Shown here piece by piece: positions 62,451 to 64,000 of a stretch of 64,000 nt of DNA. Source of the DNA: JBBQWT01 sp038210375. GTDB lineage: Bacteria > Acidobacteriota > Terriglobia > Terriglobales > Acidobacteriaceae. The DNA lies in contig JBBQWT010000008.1 of NCBI GenBank assembly GCA_038210375.1, positions 58,367-122,366 of the forward strand. Reading direction: 5' to 3'. Every line of letters begins with the position of its first letter. Within the stretch, counting starts at the first letter, position 1. Position numbers and translations under genes: made by a program. The notes under the pieces are model-generated. The model saw only the letters and a program-made list of their open reading frames with translations. It did not search any database and had not been told where the DNA came from.

Positions 62451-63569
62451 TTAAGTGATTTCAAGCAACTGCTTTGGAGTTGGGGTGAGGACCTTGCAGC
62501 CCATCCGGGTGACCAACACCATGTCTTCAATTCTTACTCCGCCGACGCCGGGAATATAAACTCCAGGCTCGATGGTGACCACCATCCCGGGCAAGAGCGG
62601 TTCGGTTTGTCCTTTGCCCAGGCGCGGAGGCTCGTGAATTTCAAGACCCACGCCGTGACCGGTGGAATGGGTAAAATACCGTGCGTAGCCGTACTTTTGT
62701 AAGACCCTGCGGGCGGCCGCGTCCACATCGCCCGAGGTGGCTCCGGGCTTGATTGCGGCGATGCCGGCCAATTCCGCTTCCCAGACCGCCTGGTACATGC
62801 GGCGGGCAGTCCTTCCCGCCGGGCCCAGATGGATCGTCCGGGTCATATCTGAGCAATAGCCGCCGAGTATAACACCCAGGTCCATGATAATGAACCCCTT
62901 GCGCGGCAGGCGCGTGGGTGAGGCCACGCCATGCGGCAGCGCGGAGCGGCGTCCCGCGGCGATCAACGTGTCAAACGACATGCCTTCGGCGCCGCTGCGC
63001 CGGGCAAAATATTCGATCTCGGCGGCCAGATCGGCTTCGGTCATGCCCTGCTTGATGCGCTTCAGCCCATGCTCAAACACCCGGGAACCCAGCCGGACCG
63101 CGGCGGTGAGGGCGCGTATCTCGACCGGTTCCTTGATCATGCGCTGGCGTTCCACCAGCAGCCCCACAGGGCGAAGCGCCACCCGGCGGTTGGGTCTGGT
63201 GGCCCGCCGCAGCGTTGCCTCCAGGTGAGTTTTCTCATCCACGGTCATGTGACCGCTGCCGAACCCCACTCTGGCCACGCGCTTCTCGCTGAGGTAGCGG
63301 GCGACGCCATCCATCATCGTCATGCGCGGGATCACCACGCGCGCGCCCTGGGATTGCTCACGCGCCTGCTGGGTATAGCGCCCATCAGTAAAGAGCGTGC
63401 GCGTCCAGCCGCCGGTTTTCTTGTCACGCAGAAAGACCAGGGCGCCGGCCGAACCCGTGAAACCGCAGAGATAGCGGACGTTGGGCCGGTGCAACACCAA
63501 TAATGCGCGCAGGTCACGCCGGTCGAGCTCTTCCTGCAGCCTGGTCTGGCGCTGGCGATAGTTCATCAT
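62451..63569 (-). CDS. M24-family metallopeptidase, Xaa-Pro aminopeptidase-like
   Basis: 372 residues from ATG 63569 (MMNYRQRQTRLQ); a longer frame to 63632 is less likely. The creatinase N-domain is followed by the pita-bread domain with the metal ligands in order: DLGVILGGYCSDMTRTIHLG (two Asp), HSTGHGVGLEIHEPPRLG (His), TIEPGVYIPGVGGVRIED (two Glu). It removes N-terminal residues before proline, or related dipeptides, in the cytoplasm. Order pilQ - this gene - accB - accC is a layout I associate with Acidobacteriota. The accB start is about 130 bases downstream. Confidence 0.9.
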   Translation of the reverse strand: MMNYRQRQTRLQEELDRRDLRALLVLHRPNVRYLCGFTGSAGALVFLRDKKTGGWTRTLFTDGRYTQQAREQSQGARVVIPRMTMMDGVARYLSEKRVARVGFGSGHMTVDEKTHLEATLRRATRPNRRVALRPVGLLVERQRMIKEPVEIRALTAAVRLGSRVFEHGLKRIKQGMTEADLAAEIEYFARRSGAEGMSFDTLIAAGRRSALPHGVASPTRLPRKGFIIMDLGVILGGYCSDMTRTIHLGPAGRTARRMYQAVWEAELAGIAAIKPGATSGDVDAAARRVLQKYGYARYFTHSTGHGVGLEIHEPPRLGKGQTEPLLPGMVVTIEPGVYIPGVGGVRIEDMVLVTRMGCKVLTPTPKQLLEIT

Positions 63570-63645
63570 AAGATTTCCCGCTAAACGTGGGGCCGTGATC
63601 GCCATGGGGAATCCGGAGCTGCAATCCGCCACGCGTCACCGCATA

Positions 63646-63676
63646 TAAAAAGGCCCCCGAATATTTTCGGAGGCCC
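63646..63676 (-). terminator. Rho-independent terminator after pilQ
   Basis: On the minus strand GGGCCTCCGAAAATATTCGGGGGCC folds into a stem with a small loop and is followed by TTTTTAT, 21 bases after the pilQ stop. It separates pilQ from the peptidase gene. Confidence 0.88.
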
Positions 63677-63696
63677 GTAGTTGCGTTGCTTTCGCC

Positions 63697-64000
63697 CTAG
63701 GTTTCGATGATCTTGGGGGTAATGAAGAAGATCAATTCCTGGGTTGAAGTGCTGACCGCGCGGCGCTTGAACAGGTTTCCGAGGATGGGGATGTTGCCCA
63801 GCAGCGGTACCTGCTGAATGTTCACGGAGTTGGTGGTTTGAATGACGCCGCCAATTACCACCGTGCCGCCGTCGGTGACCAGCACCTGGGTGGTGGCCTG
63901 CTGGGTAATGAGCGTGGGGTTATCGCGGATCACGCGGCTGAAGTCAGCCACGGTGTTTTCCACGTCCACGTTCAGGAAGATGGTGCCGTCGCGGGTGATC
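63697..64000 (-). CDS. pilQ: Type IV pilus secretin PilQ, C-terminal fragment
   Basis: The frame is open to the window edge and ends at 63697, covering about the last 100 residues. TVADFSRVIRDNPTLITQQA, DGGTVVIGGVIQTT, VPLLGNIPILGNLFKRR and QELIFFITPKII form the standard secretin-domain C-terminus. The secretin forms the outer-membrane ring through which type IV pili pass. The N-terminal part and the other pil genes lie outside the window. A terminator follows. Confidence 0.93.
   Translation of the reverse strand, partial: ITRDGTIFLNVDVENTVADFSRVIRDNPTLITQQATTQVLVTDGGTVVIGGVIQTTNSVNIQQVPLLGNIPILGNLFKRRAVSTSTQELIFFITPKIIET

Overview
The window looks like a chromosome segment of an Acidobacteriota bacterium, probably of the Koribacter/Terriglobia type. 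This is inferred from the G+C-rich base composition, from the pilQ - pepP-like - accB - accC order at the right end, from a secreted protein with a C-terminal motif I associate with acidobacterial exported proteins, and from dense families of intergenic palindromic repeats with matching REP-associated transposases. No rRNA gene, plasmid replication gene, intact integrase or CRISPR array was seen. Three tRNA genes (Thr-CGT, His-GTG, Pro-TGG) are present, all on the minus strand with CCA encoded.

Left part (1-5.4 kb): the start of an OmpA-type gene behind a coiled-coil gene, a zinc-ribbon membrane protein, a lipoprotein glycosidase and a secreted adenosine deaminase. Between tRNA-Thr and mutS2 (5.55-12.5 kb) lies a visibly more A+T-rich accessory block. 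It holds a single-chain GmrSD-like DUF262/DUF1524 protein on the minus strand and, divergent from it, a tightly coupled three-gene operon: a winged-helix protein, a MORC/Hsp90-like GHKL ATPase, and an 829-residue protein that joins two RNA polymerase alpha-CTD-like modules, a sigma-70 region-4-like helix-turn-helix and further winged helices. This is my best candidate for an undescribed system, most likely for defence or mobile-element control.

Core block (12.6-24.9 kb): mutS2 and hemB (with an unusual insertion of about 110 residues) face a housekeeping operon lpdA-lipB-pdhA-pdhB-pdhC-purE-purK. It encodes the whole pyruvate dehydrogenase complex, the octanoyltransferase that starts its lipoylation, and two purine genes that overlap by one base.

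Middle (25-43 kb): a DUF3037/HipA-like kinase pair, two membrane proteins (one a methyltransferase-thioredoxin-like fusion), YegP- and Kbp-like small proteins, a bi-domain oxidoreductase, a thioredoxin-reductase-like flavoprotein, an exported alpha-glucosidase, two unknown secreted proteins, a frameshifted DUF2695 gene, an MFS exporter and a short RecQ. Two gaps (43.3-44.3 and 47.6-48.5 kb) are nearly all repeats; the second contains the remnant of a REP-associated transposase.

Right part (44-64 kb): a TPR protein, NAD(P)HX repair enzyme, two amino-acid permeases, thiE, then a plus-strand group (lipoprotein MsrA with a changed catalytic residue, an unknown protein, a thioester-reductase-like SDR, an iodotyrosine-deiodinase-like nitroreductase, a PaaI-type thioesterase). 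A CPBP protease gene sits between a deleted and a nearly full-length copy of the same REP-transposase element. The window ends with accC, accB, an M24 peptidase and the C-terminus of the PilQ secretin.
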